A stretch of DNA of 64,000 nt from Virgifigura deserti (GTDB lineage: Bacteria; Pseudomonadota; Alphaproteobacteria; Dongiales; Dongiaceae), in assembly GCA_003576685.1 (NCBI GenBank), contig QOZR01000005.1, positions 1 through 64,000 of the forward strand, given 5' to 3'. The translations under genes were made by a program, and so were the position numbers. This document shows, piece after piece, positions 46,807 through 55,768 of the stretch (position 1 is its first letter; the number at the start of each line of letters is the position of its first letter). The notes beneath the pieces were generated by a model. That model saw nothing but the letters and a program-made list of their open reading frames with translations. It did no database searches and had not been told where the DNA came from.

Positions 46807-48078
46807 TCATCCGCTGAGCAGCGTCTCCTCGAACGGGAAGGTCGACAGCAGTTCGACGCCGGTCTCCGTGATGAGAACCTGTTGCTCGAGCTTGACGCCT
46901 TCGTTCCCGGTATCCGCGCCGATGTAGCTCTCGACGCACACCGTCATGCCGGCCTCCAGCACGCCGTCATAGGCCAAGCCGTCGGTGAAGGCGTCGAAGT
47001 GCGGGATCACGGGATACTCGTCCGCCATGCCGACGCCGTGGACGGTCGCGGAATAGCGGCGCGCCCAGTAGACATCGGGAATCCGCCACGCCTTGTCGGC
47101 GTACTCGCGGAAGCTGACGCCGGGCTTCAGCAGCGCCATGTTGGCGTGGACCTGCTCGTAGGCCAAGCCATAGAGCCGGCGCTGGTCGTCGCTCGGGCGG
47201 CCCGGTCCGCAGAAATAGCTGCGGCTGATATCGGCGCAGTAGCCGAACGGTCCGATCAGGTCGGTGTCGAAGCTGACCAGCTCGCCCGCACGGATGACCC
47301 GATCGCTCGACTCCTGGAACCACGGGTTCGTGCGGCCGCCCGATGTCAGCAGCCGCGTTTCGATCCATTCGCCGTCCATGGCGATGTTGGTGGCGTGGAG
47401 AATGGCCCAGAGCTGGTTCTCGGTGAGCCCGGGTTCGAGCGCCTGGCGCATGCGCGCCATTCCGGTCTCGCAGACGGAGATCGCCACATTCATGCAGGCG
47501 ATCTCGTCGGCCGACTTGATCGCGCGGGCGCGCTCGAGCGGGGCCTGGCCGTTCTTGACCTCGATGCCGAGCGCCGCCAAAGCGGCCGTTCCCTCGGGAT
47601 CGCAGTGATCGAGCGCGAGCCGCCGGTTGCCGCCGCCATGCGCCGTGACGAGATCGGCGATCTCGGCGGCCCAGAGCTTGGCCCGCTCGTCCACGCGCGG
47701 GCCGGCGGCGAAGTAGTACCAGGGCTGCGTCGGGCGCACCTCGGCGATGGTCTCGAGCCCGTCGCTCAGATGGTCGCAGCCATGGAAGTCGAACAGGATG
47801 ATCGGTCCCTCGGTCGGGATGAAGCAATAGCGCGCCGCGTTGTGGAGCGTCCACACGGTCATGTTCCGGCTGCCGGTGGCATAGCGGATGTTGATCGGAT
47901 CGAAGAGCAGAGCACCAGCATAGTCGAGGTTCCGGAGCTGTTCGCGCACACGACCCAGGCGATAGGCCCTCAGGCGGACCATGTCGATGTCGGTGCGGGT
48001 GTCGGTCAGGCCAGCGCCCGGCGTCTTGCGGGCGCGGTCGATCGAGCGGGCGAGGCCAACGGACTCATCGCGTGGCAC
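46807..48078 (-). CDS. M24-family metalloprotein, DddP-like (possible DMSP lyase)
   Basis: A 423-residue creatinase/aminopeptidase-fold protein. Likely metal ligands are D271 and D273 (F-D-T-D-L-I-G), D283, H347, E383 and E398. Two residues reported as important in the DMSP lyase DddP, a tyrosine and an aspartate flanking the metal histidine, match Y342 and D353. The long stretch G-E-W-I-E-T-R-L-L-T-S-G-x-R-T-N-P-W-F-Q-E also matches DddP as I recall it. If it is a true DddP it cleaves DMSP to acrylate and DMS; if not, it is a related Xaa-Pro-type hydrolase. It ends beside an exact nitrilase-gene fragment and follows an ABC binding protein gene on the same strand. Confidence 0.8.
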   Translation of the reverse strand: MPRDESVGLARSIDRARKTPGAGLTDTRTDIDMVRLRAYRLGRVREQLRNLDYAGALLFDPINIRYATGSRNMTVWTLHNAARYCFIPTEGPIILFDFHGCDHLSDGLETIAEVRPTQPWYYFAAGPRVDERAKLWAAEIADLVTAHGGGNRRLALDHCDPEGTAALAALGIEVKNGQAPLERARAIKSADEIACMNVAISVCETGMARMRQALEPGLTENQLWAILHATNIAMDGEWIETRLLTSGGRTNPWFQESSDRVIRAGELVSFDTDLIGPFGYCADISRSYFCGPGRPSDDQRRLYGLAYEQVHANMALLKPGVSFREYADKAWRIPDVYWARRYSATVHGVGMADEYPVIPHFDAFTDGLAYDGVLEAGMTVCVESYIGADTGNEGVKLEQQVLITETGVELLSTFPFEETLLSG

Positions 48079-48268
48079 GGGATGGTTCTCCAGGGTTGGT
48101 GTGGGGATCGACGAGGTCCACGGTTCCGAGGGTTTAACGGTCGCTGCCGCATCGACAGGTGCGGTGATTCATGGCCGATTCATGGCCGACGGCGGGCGAT
48201 ACCGCGCCGAACGCGGATCGCCCGTCCGCGAAACCGCCATCATGCGCGGCGATGGCGAACACGCTCCC

Positions 48269-49912
48269 CTACGCTTCCAGGGACCACTCCTCGCAGAAAA
48301 CATAGAGGGTCGGGTGCATTCGAAAGCCCTTCACCCGCTTGTCCATGGGAGCGAAGACGGCGCGCCAGAGCGGGATGATGGCCGGGCCTTCCTCGAGCAT
48401 GAGCGTCTCGATCTCGGCCATGACCTCGCGCCGCTCGTCGAGATCGAGAATGCCCTCGGCCTTTGCCAGCAGCTCGTCGAAGCGCTTGTTCGAAAAGTGA
48501 GTCTCATTCCACGGCGCTCCCGTTCGGTAAGCCAGCCCCAGAACCATGATCCCAAGCGGACGGTGCGACCACTGGGTGAAGGCGAAGGGAACGTTCGGCT
48601 TGTTCCAAATCTCCCAATACTGGGCCGAGGGGATGAGGTTGATCTTCACCCTGGCTCCGGCCTTCTCCCACATCTGGACCATGGCCTGCACGCAGATCGG
48701 CTCCCATTCGGGGTCGCCCTTGCAGACGATCTCGGTGTCGAGGCCGTCCGGATAGCCCGCCTCCGCGAGCAGTTTCCTGGCCCCTTCGGTGTCCTGCTTC
48801 ATGAAGCCGACATCGGCGTACTCCGGATGCACCTCGGCGACATGGTGATGCTCGCCGGGGCGTCCCAGGCCCAGCTGCGCGACCTGCAGCAGCTTCTCGG
48901 TATCGAGCGCCATCCGCATGGCCTTGCGCACCCGCGCGTCGTCCCAGGGCTTGTGGCTGGGCTGCATCCGCGCAACCGCCGTGTCCGCGGTGACGACGGA
49001 ATGCAGCTCGACGTTCGGCAGCTTCTGCAACGCCGAATACTGGGCGGTGGACCCCTCCAGGAGACCGTGAACCTGGCCGGAGGCGAGGGCCGCCACCTGT
49101 GCCGCCGCATCATCGCCATGATCGATGAATTCGACTGTCTCGATCGCCGCCGGCTTGCCCCAATAGCCGTCGCGCCGCTTCAGGACGGCCTTCTTGCCGA
49201 CCTCGTACTCGGTCAAGGCGTAGGCGCCGGTTCCGATCGAGCCGACGCCGAAGGCGCCGTTCTCGCTCGGATGGATGATGAGCGCCGGGTAGTGGAACAG
49301 ATGCTCCGGCACGGCAAGCTGCGGCGAACGGGCGTTCAGGCGGATGGTGTAATCATCGACTTTCTCGATCGCGTCGGCGTTCCACAGGGCCGTGCCCTCA
49401 TCATTCATCAGATAGCCTTGGACCAAGCCAAGAATCGACGAGCCGACCTTCGGGTCGACCCAGCGCTTCATGTTCCAGATCACATGCTCGGCGGTGAGCT
49501 CGTCGCCGTTGGACCACGTGATCCCCTTCTTCAGGATCAGGTCCCAGGTCTTCAAATCATCGCTCGCCACCCATTTCTCGAGCAGCCACGGCTCGGTTAC
49601 GTTGTCCGGACCGGTCCGGGTCAGATAGTCGCAGACTTGCCGCGTTATATTGGAGTCCTGAACCCAGGAATAGGTATGTGGGCTTTCGAGCGGCATGACG
49701 CGCATGGAAATGCGTATCGTCCCGCCATCCGCCGCGCGGGCCGGCGCGACCATGCCCTGTTCCGGCACGCCCGCCAGCGCATAGGCCGCCGTCGCCGAAA
49801 GCCCCAGAAGGGTTGAGGTCCGGAGAAATTCCCGCCGGTCCAGCTTGCCCGCCTCGAGCTGATCGACCAGCGTCGGCAGGTAGGAGTGAATCGTCTTCAG
49901 ATCCTCGGCCAT
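48269..49912 (-). CDS. ABC transporter substrate-binding protein, family 5 (peptide/opine/nickel type)
   Basis: A 547-residue periplasmic binding protein. The N-terminus carries D-R-R-E-F-L-R-T-S-T-L-L-G, a Tat-like signal, after an unusual 25-residue lead. The fold is shown by T-W-D-L-I-L-K-K-G-I-T-W-S-N-G-D and W-D-D-A-R-V-R-K-A-M-R-M-A-L-D. No permease or ATPase genes are next to it, so it may serve a transporter encoded elsewhere. It lies between the kinase/lyase fusion and the DddP-like gene, all on one strand, and may bring in their substrate. The ligand cannot be inferred from the sequence. Confidence 0.9.
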   Translation of the reverse strand: MAEDLKTIHSYLPTLVDQLEAGKLDRREFLRTSTLLGLSATAAYALAGVPEQGMVAPARAADGGTIRISMRVMPLESPHTYSWVQDSNITRQVCDYLTRTGPDNVTEPWLLEKWVASDDLKTWDLILKKGITWSNGDELTAEHVIWNMKRWVDPKVGSSILGLVQGYLMNDEGTALWNADAIEKVDDYTIRLNARSPQLAVPEHLFHYPALIIHPSENGAFGVGSIGTGAYALTEYEVGKKAVLKRRDGYWGKPAAIETVEFIDHGDDAAAQVAALASGQVHGLLEGSTAQYSALQKLPNVELHSVVTADTAVARMQPSHKPWDDARVRKAMRMALDTEKLLQVAQLGLGRPGEHHHVAEVHPEYADVGFMKQDTEGARKLLAEAGYPDGLDTEIVCKGDPEWEPICVQAMVQMWEKAGARVKINLIPSAQYWEIWNKPNVPFAFTQWSHRPLGIMVLGLAYRTGAPWNETHFSNKRFDELLAKAEGILDLDERREVMAEIETLMLEEGPAIIPLWRAVFAPMDKRVKGFRMHPTLYVFCEEWSLEA

Positions 49913-50008
49913 GTTTCTCTCCCCGTCAGTTTATTGGCTCTGTTTCGAAGGCTACCGCCGACGGCGCGCGCTGAAGCGTCTCCGCTCCAGCCATTCAGGA
50001 CGCCGTAG

Positions 50009-52363
50009 TCAATGCCCCATCTCCGTCAACACCGCATGCAGGGTTTCAACCAAATAGCTTGCGTTCTGACTCGAGAACGGCAAGGGCGGCTTGATCTTCA
50101 GGATGTTGAGATGCGGGCCGTCGGTGTTCAGCATGATGCCGTGTCCCAACATCCGCTGAACGACCTCATCCGCGGCCGCGGTCGCCGGCTCCAGGCTCTC
50201 TCGGTCCTGGACCAGTTCGACGCCGAGGAACAGGCCGCTGCCCCGGACCGCGCCGATGAGAGGGTGACGTTCCATCAAGGATTCAATTTCGGCCTTGAGA
50301 TGCCCGCCCACCTCGGCGGCTCTCGCCTGCAGCGCCTCGTCGCGGATCACGTCCAGCACCGCCAGCCCGACCGCGCAGGCAACGGTGTTCCCGCCGAAGG
50401 TGTTGAAGTACCCCATTCCGTTGTGGAACGATTCGCCGATTTCCGGCGTCGTCACGACCGCGCCCAGCGGATATCCGTTGCCGATCGGCTTTCCGAGCGT
50501 GATGATGTCGGGGATGACGTTCTGTGTCTCGAAGCCCCAAAAATGAGAGCCGATGCGGCCGAAGCCGGTCTGGACCTCATCGACGATGCAGATCCCGCCG
50601 GCCGCGCGCACCGAACGGTAGACCGCATCGAGGTAGCCGGCGGGAATCAGCGACTGCCCGTGCAAGGACAGCAGCGCCTCGGAGAAGAACGCCGTCGGCC
50701 GCCTGCCCCGTTCTTCTATCTCAGCGAGGACGCGCCGCACCTCCTCAGCGTATTTTTGTCCGACCGGGGCATCATATCCCCTGTATGTCCCCCGATACCC
50801 GTCAGGGTAGGGCACCTTATGGACGAAGGGCCGTGCACCCGTCCCGCCCGGCCCGTCGAACTTGTAGGGGCTGATTTCGACGACCGCGCTGGTCTGGCCA
50901 TGATAGGCGTAGTCCAGAACGACCACGTCCTGCCGGCGGGTATGCGTTCTGGCGAGACGGAGCGCCAGATCGTTCGCCTCGCTGCCGCTGTTCACGAAAA
51001 AGCAAACCCGCAACGGATCGGGCAGCATCGCACACAGGCGCTCTGCGTACGCGACGAGATTGTCGTGCAGATAGCGCGAGTTGGTGTTCAGGACCGCCAT
51101 TTGCCTGTGGGCCGCCTCCACCACCCGCGGATGGCAGTGTCCGACATGCGCCACGTTGTTGACGCAGTCCAGGTAGGCGCGGCCCTCCTCGTCATAGAGA
51201 TACTGGGCCCGTCCTCGGACGATCTTCAGCGGCGCCTGCGGGTAATGCACGCCCATCGCCTTGCTGAGATGCCGGTCCCGCAGCGCGAGAATCGTCTTTT
51301 TGTCCCGGCGCTGTCCCGATGGTGGATCGCACGCCGCCTCGAAGCGGCCCAGCACCATGACCGGGTCGATCCGGCGCAGGCGGGCCAGCGCCTCCCAGAC
51401 CGCCCGCTCGCTGATCGACAGATAGTCGTTGTGCGGCTCGCAGGCCCGCTGATAGGCGGACATCGACACGCTGATGCACAGGCGGATGCAGATCAGGTCG
51501 AAGAGGACATCCAGCTCCGCGGGCGCGAGCGGAAAGATCTCGTTGTAGCCGCGCAGCAAATGCGTCGCCGGCGTGATCGGATCCGGTCTCCCCAGCATGG
51601 TGAACGCGGCGACCACGGCCGGTTCGGCGACCGTGCAGGTGCGCAGCATATCGCCGAAATCGATGAGTCCGAAGCTTTGAAGGGCATCATCGCACCGCCC
51701 CCGGCACAGGATGTTGAAGGGGTTTCCGTCGTTGTGAATGACGCTTGTTCGAAGGGCGCTCAACCTCGGCTCGACGAGCCGCTCGAACCTGTCGAGAAAG
51801 TGCTCGACGAGGCCGATGCGCTCGGCGTCTTCGATATAGGTTAGTCGGGCGCCAATATCGCTCGCCCGTCTCACGTCCCACGGCAGGGCGCGCTCCATGG
51901 CCGGATGCGCGAAGTCTTGGAGCGCCCGATCGACATGCCCGAAGAAGCGTCCCAGATTCTCCAGGAAGGCCGGCGACTCGTCCCCGACCGCTTCCAGAAT
52001 GTCGCCGCGAACGAACGTCAACATCCGCGCGAGGCTATCGCAGCCTTGCGGCCCGCGGGCGCGTGCGATCTCCTCACCGGACAGGGTACGGCAGAGACGC
52101 GGACAGGCGATCGCCGCGTTCTTTGTCGCCAAATGCGACAGCGCCTTGTTCTGAAGATCGAGCACATCCATCGGAACGGATGACGGCACGATCTTGAGAA
52201 CGAATGCTCCTTGTTCGCTGGTGACAAGGAAGTTCTGGTTGGCCAGATCGCCGACGAGGCGCTGCGCTTTGCCCACGATCCCGTAGCCGTTCGCGGCGAT
52301 TCGCGCCGCGTGCTCTTCCGAGAATGTCGCAGGTTCGGAATTCTGACCTGACGTTCCTAGCAA
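50009..52363 (-). CDS. Fusion of APH-type kinase and class III PLP phospho-lyase/aminotransferase
   Basis: A 784-residue two-domain enzyme. Residues 1-345 form an aminoglycoside-phosphotransferase-fold kinase with the catalytic loop H210-N-D-G-N-P-F-N-I-L and D235 in L-I-D-F-G-D. Residues 360-784 are a class III PLP enzyme with [10 protein letters not shown]595 in I-V-D-E-V-Q and the PLP lysine K625 in L-G-K-P-I-G-N-G. The lyase half matches the ethanolamine-phosphate / 5-phosphohydroxylysine phospho-lyase branch ([10 protein letters not shown]). Such fusions could phosphorylate a hydroxy-amine and then eliminate phosphate and ammonia to an aldehyde. The substrate is not known. Neighbouring aminotransferase and aldehyde dehydrogenase genes fit an amine catabolic role. 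Confidence 0.88.
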   Translation of the reverse strand: MLGTSGQNSEPATFSEEHAARIAANGYGIVGKAQRLVGDLANQNFLVTSEQGAFVLKIVPSSVPMDVLDLQNKALSHLATKNAAIACPRLCRTLSGEEIARARGPQGCDSLARMLTFVRGDILEAVGDESPAFLENLGRFFGHVDRALQDFAHPAMERALPWDVRRASDIGARLTYIEDAERIGLVEHFLDRFERLVEPRLSALRTSVIHNDGNPFNILCRGRCDDALQSFGLIDFGDMLRTCTVAEPAVVAAFTMLGRPDPITPATHLLRGYNEIFPLAPAELDVLFDLICIRLCISVSMSAYQRACEPHNDYLSISERAVWEALARLRRIDPVMVLGRFEAACDPPSGQRRDKKTILALRDRHLSKAMGVHYPQAPLKIVRGRAQYLYDEEGRAYLDCVNNVAHVGHCHPRVVEAAHRQMAVLNTNSRYLHDNLVAYAERLCAMLPDPLRVCFFVNSGSEANDLALRLARTHTRRQDVVVLDYAYHGQTSAVVEISPYKFDGPGGTGARPFVHKVPYPDGYRGTYRGYDAPVGQKYAEEVRRVLAEIEERGRRPTAFFSEALLSLHGQSLIPAGYLDAVYRSVRAAGGICIVDEVQTGFGRIGSHFWGFETQNVIPDIITLGKPIGNGYPLGAVVTTPEIGESFHNGMGYFNTFGGNTVACAVGLAVLDVIRDEALQARAAEVGGHLKAEIESLMERHPLIGAVRGSGLFLGVELVQDRESLEPATAAADEVVQRMLGHGIMLNTDGPHLNILKIKPPLPFSSQNASYLVETLHAVLTEMGH

Positions 52364-52414
52364 TGGAAGTATCCCTGCGACCGCTTCGTTGCGAGGCCAT
52401 CTCTTCTGCAGTTC

Positions 52415-53278
52415 CTAGCTCCTCTGCGGCGTCCTGCCGTCCAGCGTCAGCAGCGGCCCATAGAGGTCCGGCCGGCGGTCGCGGAAGAGGCCCCAGGTGG
52501 CGCGCTTCTCGCGGATCGCTTCCAAGTCGAAGCTCGCGGTGATCACCTCCTGGTCCTCGCTGCCCGCCTCGACGACGATCTCGCCCGTCGGCCCGGCGAC
52601 GAAGGAGCGGCCCCAGAAGTCGGTCGTGCCGAACTCGCCGCTCTCCCGCCCGACCCGGTTGGCGGCGATCAGCGGAGTCAGGTTCGAGGCCGCGTGGCCC
52701 TGCATCGCGCGCTGCCAGTGGCCATGGCAGTCGGAGCCGATGCCCGTCGGGTAGAATAGGATCTCGGCGCCCAGCAGGCACATGATCCGCGCCGATTCCG
52801 GAAACCACTGGTCCCAGCAGACGCCCACCCCGATCGTGCCGTGCTGCGTCTTCCAGGCTTTGAAGCCGGTGTCGCCCTCGCTGGTGTAGTTCTTCTCGAA
52901 GCAGCCCGGCGGGCCGAGGGGGATGTGCGACTTGCGGTAAATGCCCAGTTCGCGGCCGTCGGCATCGAATACCATGATCGTGTTGTAGTAGGCGTTGTTC
53001 GCCCGTTCGAAGAAATTGACCGGCAGGACGACGCCGAGTTCCTTCGCCAGCGCGCCCATGCGCTTCAGGATCGCGCTGTCCTCGACCGTTTCGGCGAGCG
53101 CGAAATATTCCGGCTTCCAGTCCATGAAGGCGAAGAAATGGGTCGCAAACATCTCCTGCAGCAGGACGATGTTGGCGCCGCGCCGCGCCGCCTCGCGCAC
53201 CACAGTCTCCGCCTTCTCCAGATTCGCCGCGCGGTCCCAGCCACACGCCATCTGGGTCGCCGCCACCGTGACGTTCAT
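52415..53278 (-). CDS. Carbon-nitrogen hydrolase, N-carbamoylputrescine amidase-like
   Basis: A 287-residue nitrilase-superfamily amidohydrolase. The triad is E42 (L-L-Q-E-M-F), K116 (Y-R-K-S-H-I-P) and C154 (G-V-C-W-D-Q-W-F-P). The segment E-K-N-Y-T-S-E-G-D-T-G-F and the D-Q-W-F-P-E run are characteristic of N-carbamoylputrescine amidase (AguB). It would release putrescine, ammonia and CO2 from N-carbamoylputrescine, or act on a similar carbamoyl amine. It follows the promoter region shared with the divergent aminotransferase gene. A 28-bp exact piece of this gene recurs at 46768. Confidence 0.85.
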   Translation of the reverse strand: MNVTVAATQMACGWDRAANLEKAETVVREAARRGANIVLLQEMFATHFFAFMDWKPEYFALAETVEDSAILKRMGALAKELGVVLPVNFFERANNAYYNTIMVFDADGRELGIYRKSHIPLGPPGCFEKNYTSEGDTGFKAWKTQHGTIGVGVCWDQWFPESARIMCLLGAEILFYPTGIGSDCHGHWQRAMQGHAASNLTPLIAANRVGRESGEFGTTDFWGRSFVAGPTGEIVVEAGSEDQEVITASFDLEAIREKRATWGLFRDRRPDLYGPLLTLDGRTPQRS

Positions 53279-53449
53279 TCCCCTTTTCCTCCGTTACACG
53301 AAATTTATCTTGGATAAATGACACAACACGTTGACGAGGTCAAACTGGAATCAGTAAATACAGGTTGGATGTTATAAAATTTCTTTTACCAATACTTCCT
53401 TTTACACCAGAGATAAGATTTTCTTATTTCACACGAGCGGGAGATCCCT
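53279..53449. promoter_or_regulatory. AT-rich divergent promoter region
   Basis: The 171-base gap between the nitrilase and aminotransferase genes is strongly AT-rich and should hold both promoters and probably the LysR site. No palindrome is clear enough to assign. Confidence 0.5.
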
Positions 53450-54841
53450 ATGACGGCATTCGACGATACGGCTGCGGCCGAGTTGGCACGCAAGGATCGG
53501 GCGCATGCCCTTCATCCCTGGGGCGAGGTCTGTCCGTCGGCGGACAACGGCTTCATGGTCGAGGGCGACGGCGCCTATATCCGCGACCTTGAAGGCCACC
53601 GGCTGCTCGACGGCGTCGGCGGACTGTGGTGCGTGAATATCGGCTATGGTCGGCGCGAGATGGCCGAGGCGATCGCCGCGCAAGTGATGCGCCTGCCCTT
53701 CTACAGCGCCTTCATCGACACGGCCTCGATCCCAGCGACAGAGCTGTCGGCCAGACTCGCCGAAGCGACGCCAGGCGATCTCTCGCGCGTGTTCCTGACG
53801 ACCGGCGGCTCGACGGCGAACGATTCGGCGATCCGCTTTCTTCATTTCCTGTTCAACCGCACCGGCCGCGCCGGCAAGAAGCACATCATCACCCGGGCCG
53901 ATGCCTATCACGGCAGCACCTATTTGACCGCTTCTGTCAGCGGCAAGTTCAGCGACCTGAGCGACCTCGACGTGCTGTCCGACCAAGTGCATCACCTGCC
54001 GTCGGTCAATCCCTATCGCCGTCCCGCGGGTATGAGCCTCCCGGAGTTCTGCGACGAGAAGGTTGCCGACCTGGAGCGCAAGATTCTGGAGCTCGGCCCC
54101 GAGACCGTCGCTGGCTTCATCGCGGAGCCGGTGCTGGCCTCGGGCGGGGTGATCGTGCCGCCGGAGGGCTATCATCGCCGAACGCTCGAGGTCTGCCGGA
54201 AGTACGACGTGAAATACATCTCCGACGAGGTGGTGACCGGGTTCGGGCGGCTCGGCCATCTGTTCGCGTCGGAATCGGTCTTCGATCTTGTTCCGGACAT
54301 CATCACCTGCGCCAAGGGCCTGACCTCCGGTTATGTGCCGCTCGGCGCGATGATCCTGTCCGAGACCCTCTGCCGGGAGGCGAGCTGCGGCGAGAGCGCC
54401 GCATTCAGCAATGGCTTCACCTATTCCGGCCATCCGGTCGCCTGCGCCGCCGCGCTCACCAACATCGCGATTCTCGAACGCGAGGATCTGTGCGGCCATG
54501 TCCGGCGGCTCGCGCCTTATTTCATGGAGCACCTGGGGAGCCTGCGCGACCTGCCCCTGGTCGGCGACGTCCGCGGCATGGGCTTCCTCGCCGGCGTCGA
54601 GTTCGTCGCCGACAAGACGACCGCGCGGTCGCTGGCGCCGGAAGTCGGCATCGGCAAGCGGATCGGAGCGGCCTGCCGCCGCCGCGGCGTGATGGTGCGT
54701 CCGCTCGGCGCCGCCATCGGCATCTCCCCGCCCCTCACCATCGGCCGGGAGCAGATCGACATACTGGTGTCCGCCCTGCGGTCGAGTATTCTCGAGGCCG
54801 CCGATGAGCTTACCCGGGAAGGAGTCCGGCTTGCATCGTGA
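53450..54841 (+). CDS. Class III omega-aminotransferase
   Basis: A 463-residue PLP enzyme. D259 in Y-I-S-D-E-V-V-T-G-F-G-R-L-G and the PLP lysine K289 in C-A-K-G-L-T-S-G-Y-V-P-L-G are visible. The pattern fits omega-amine or beta-alanine/putrescine:pyruvate transaminases. It would turn a primary amine into an aldehyde that the aldehyde dehydrogenase two genes downstream could oxidise. Its stop overlaps the LysR start (GTGA), so the three plus-strand genes form one operon. Confidence 0.92.
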   Translation: MTAFDDTAAAELARKDRAHALHPWGEVCPSADNGFMVEGDGAYIRDLEGHRLLDGVGGLWCVNIGYGRREMAEAIAAQVMRLPFYSAFIDTASIPATELSARLAEATPGDLSRVFLTTGGSTANDSAIRFLHFLFNRTGRAGKKHIITRADAYHGSTYLTASVSGKFSDLSDLDVLSDQVHHLPSVNPYRRPAGMSLPEFCDEKVADLERKILELGPETVAGFIAEPVLASGGVIVPPEGYHRRTLEVCRKYDVKYISDEVVTGFGRLGHLFASESVFDLVPDIITCAKGLTSGYVPLGAMILSETLCREASCGESAAFSNGFTYSGHPVACAAALTNIAILEREDLCGHVRRLAPYFMEHLGSLRDLPLVGDVRGMGFLAGVEFVADKTTARSLAPEVGIGKRIGAACRRRGVMVRPLGAAIGISPPLTIGREQIDILVSALRSSILEAADELTREGVRLAS

Positions 54842-55755
54842 CCCCGCGCTCGACCGATAGCCAAGCCTCGCGCGACCTGCCGCTCCATGCGCTCCGCGTC
54901 TTTGAGGTCTGCGCCCGTCACCTGAACTTCACCAAGGCCGCGCGGGAACTTCGGGTGACGCAGGCGGCCGTGAGCCAGCAGATCGCCGGGCTGGAGGCCT
55001 ATCTCGGGCTGCATCTCTTCCGCCGGGTCGGGCGCGGCGTGGTGCTGACGGACGACGGCACCAGCTATCTGATCGCCGTGCGCGAGGCGCTGGCGCATCT
55101 CGATCTCGCCACCCGCAAGCTTCGTGCCCGCCGCGACGAGGCCGTCATCATCTGCAGCATCGCGACGACCATCGCGATGCGCTGGCTGGTGCCGCGGCTG
55201 CGCGGCTTCACCCTGGCGCATCCCGGGACCGAGGTGCGGCTCAGCATTACCGAGCGCTTCGTCGACTTCGCTCGCGAGGACGTCGATATCGCGATCCGTT
55301 ACGGCGCCGGCACCTGGCCGGGCGTGGTCAGCGATCTTCTGTTCCGCGAGAGTCTCGTGCCGGTTTGCAGTCCCGAACTGTTGCGCGGCGAGCGCCCGAT
55401 CGCGCGGCCGGCGGATCTTGCCGGACATACGCTGCTGCATTCGGCGAACAGCCTGCAGGATTGGGCGCACTGGCTCGCCGCCACCGGAACGAACGGGATC
55501 GACGCGAAGCGTGGCCTGATCTTCGATCAGCCGCATCTCGCTCTACAGGCGGCGGCCGACGCGCTCGGCGTCGCGATCGCCGACCGCTCGCTGGTCGAGG
55601 CCGAGATCGCCTCCGGCCGGCTGGCGACGCCGTTTGACGTGAAGCTGGCCAGGGCCGAAGGTTATTATGTCGTCGGTCCGGCGGCGGCGCGGGACAGCCT
55701 GCAAGTCGGCCCATTCTGGCACTGGCTCCTGGCCCAGGCGGTGACGAAATCATAG
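54838..55755 (+). CDS. LysR-family regulator, GcvA-like
   Basis: A 305-residue regulator. The winged helix-turn-helix is at about 15-70 (F-T-K-A-A-R-E-L-R-V-T-Q-A-A-V-S-Q-Q-I), followed by a type 2 periplasmic-binding-like effector domain with D-V-D-I-A-I-R-Y-G-A-G. It starts with GTG overlapping the aminotransferase stop and sits inside the operon rather than divergent from it, which is less usual for LysR proteins. It probably controls this amine pathway. Confidence 0.92.
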   Translation: MTPRSTDSQASRDLPLHALRVFEVCARHLNFTKAARELRVTQAAVSQQIAGLEAYLGLHLFRRVGRGVVLTDDGTSYLIAVREALAHLDLATRKLRARRDEAVIICSIATTIAMRWLVPRLRGFTLAHPGTEVRLSITERFVDFAREDVDIAIRYGAGTWPGVVSDLLFRESLVPVCSPELLRGERPIARPADLAGHTLLHSANSLQDWAHWLAATGTNGIDAKRGLIFDQPHLALQAAADALGVAIADRSLVEAEIASGRLATPFDVKLARAEGYYVVGPAAARDSLQVGPFWHWLLAQAVTKS

Positions 55756-55768
55756 GACGAGAGCAGCG

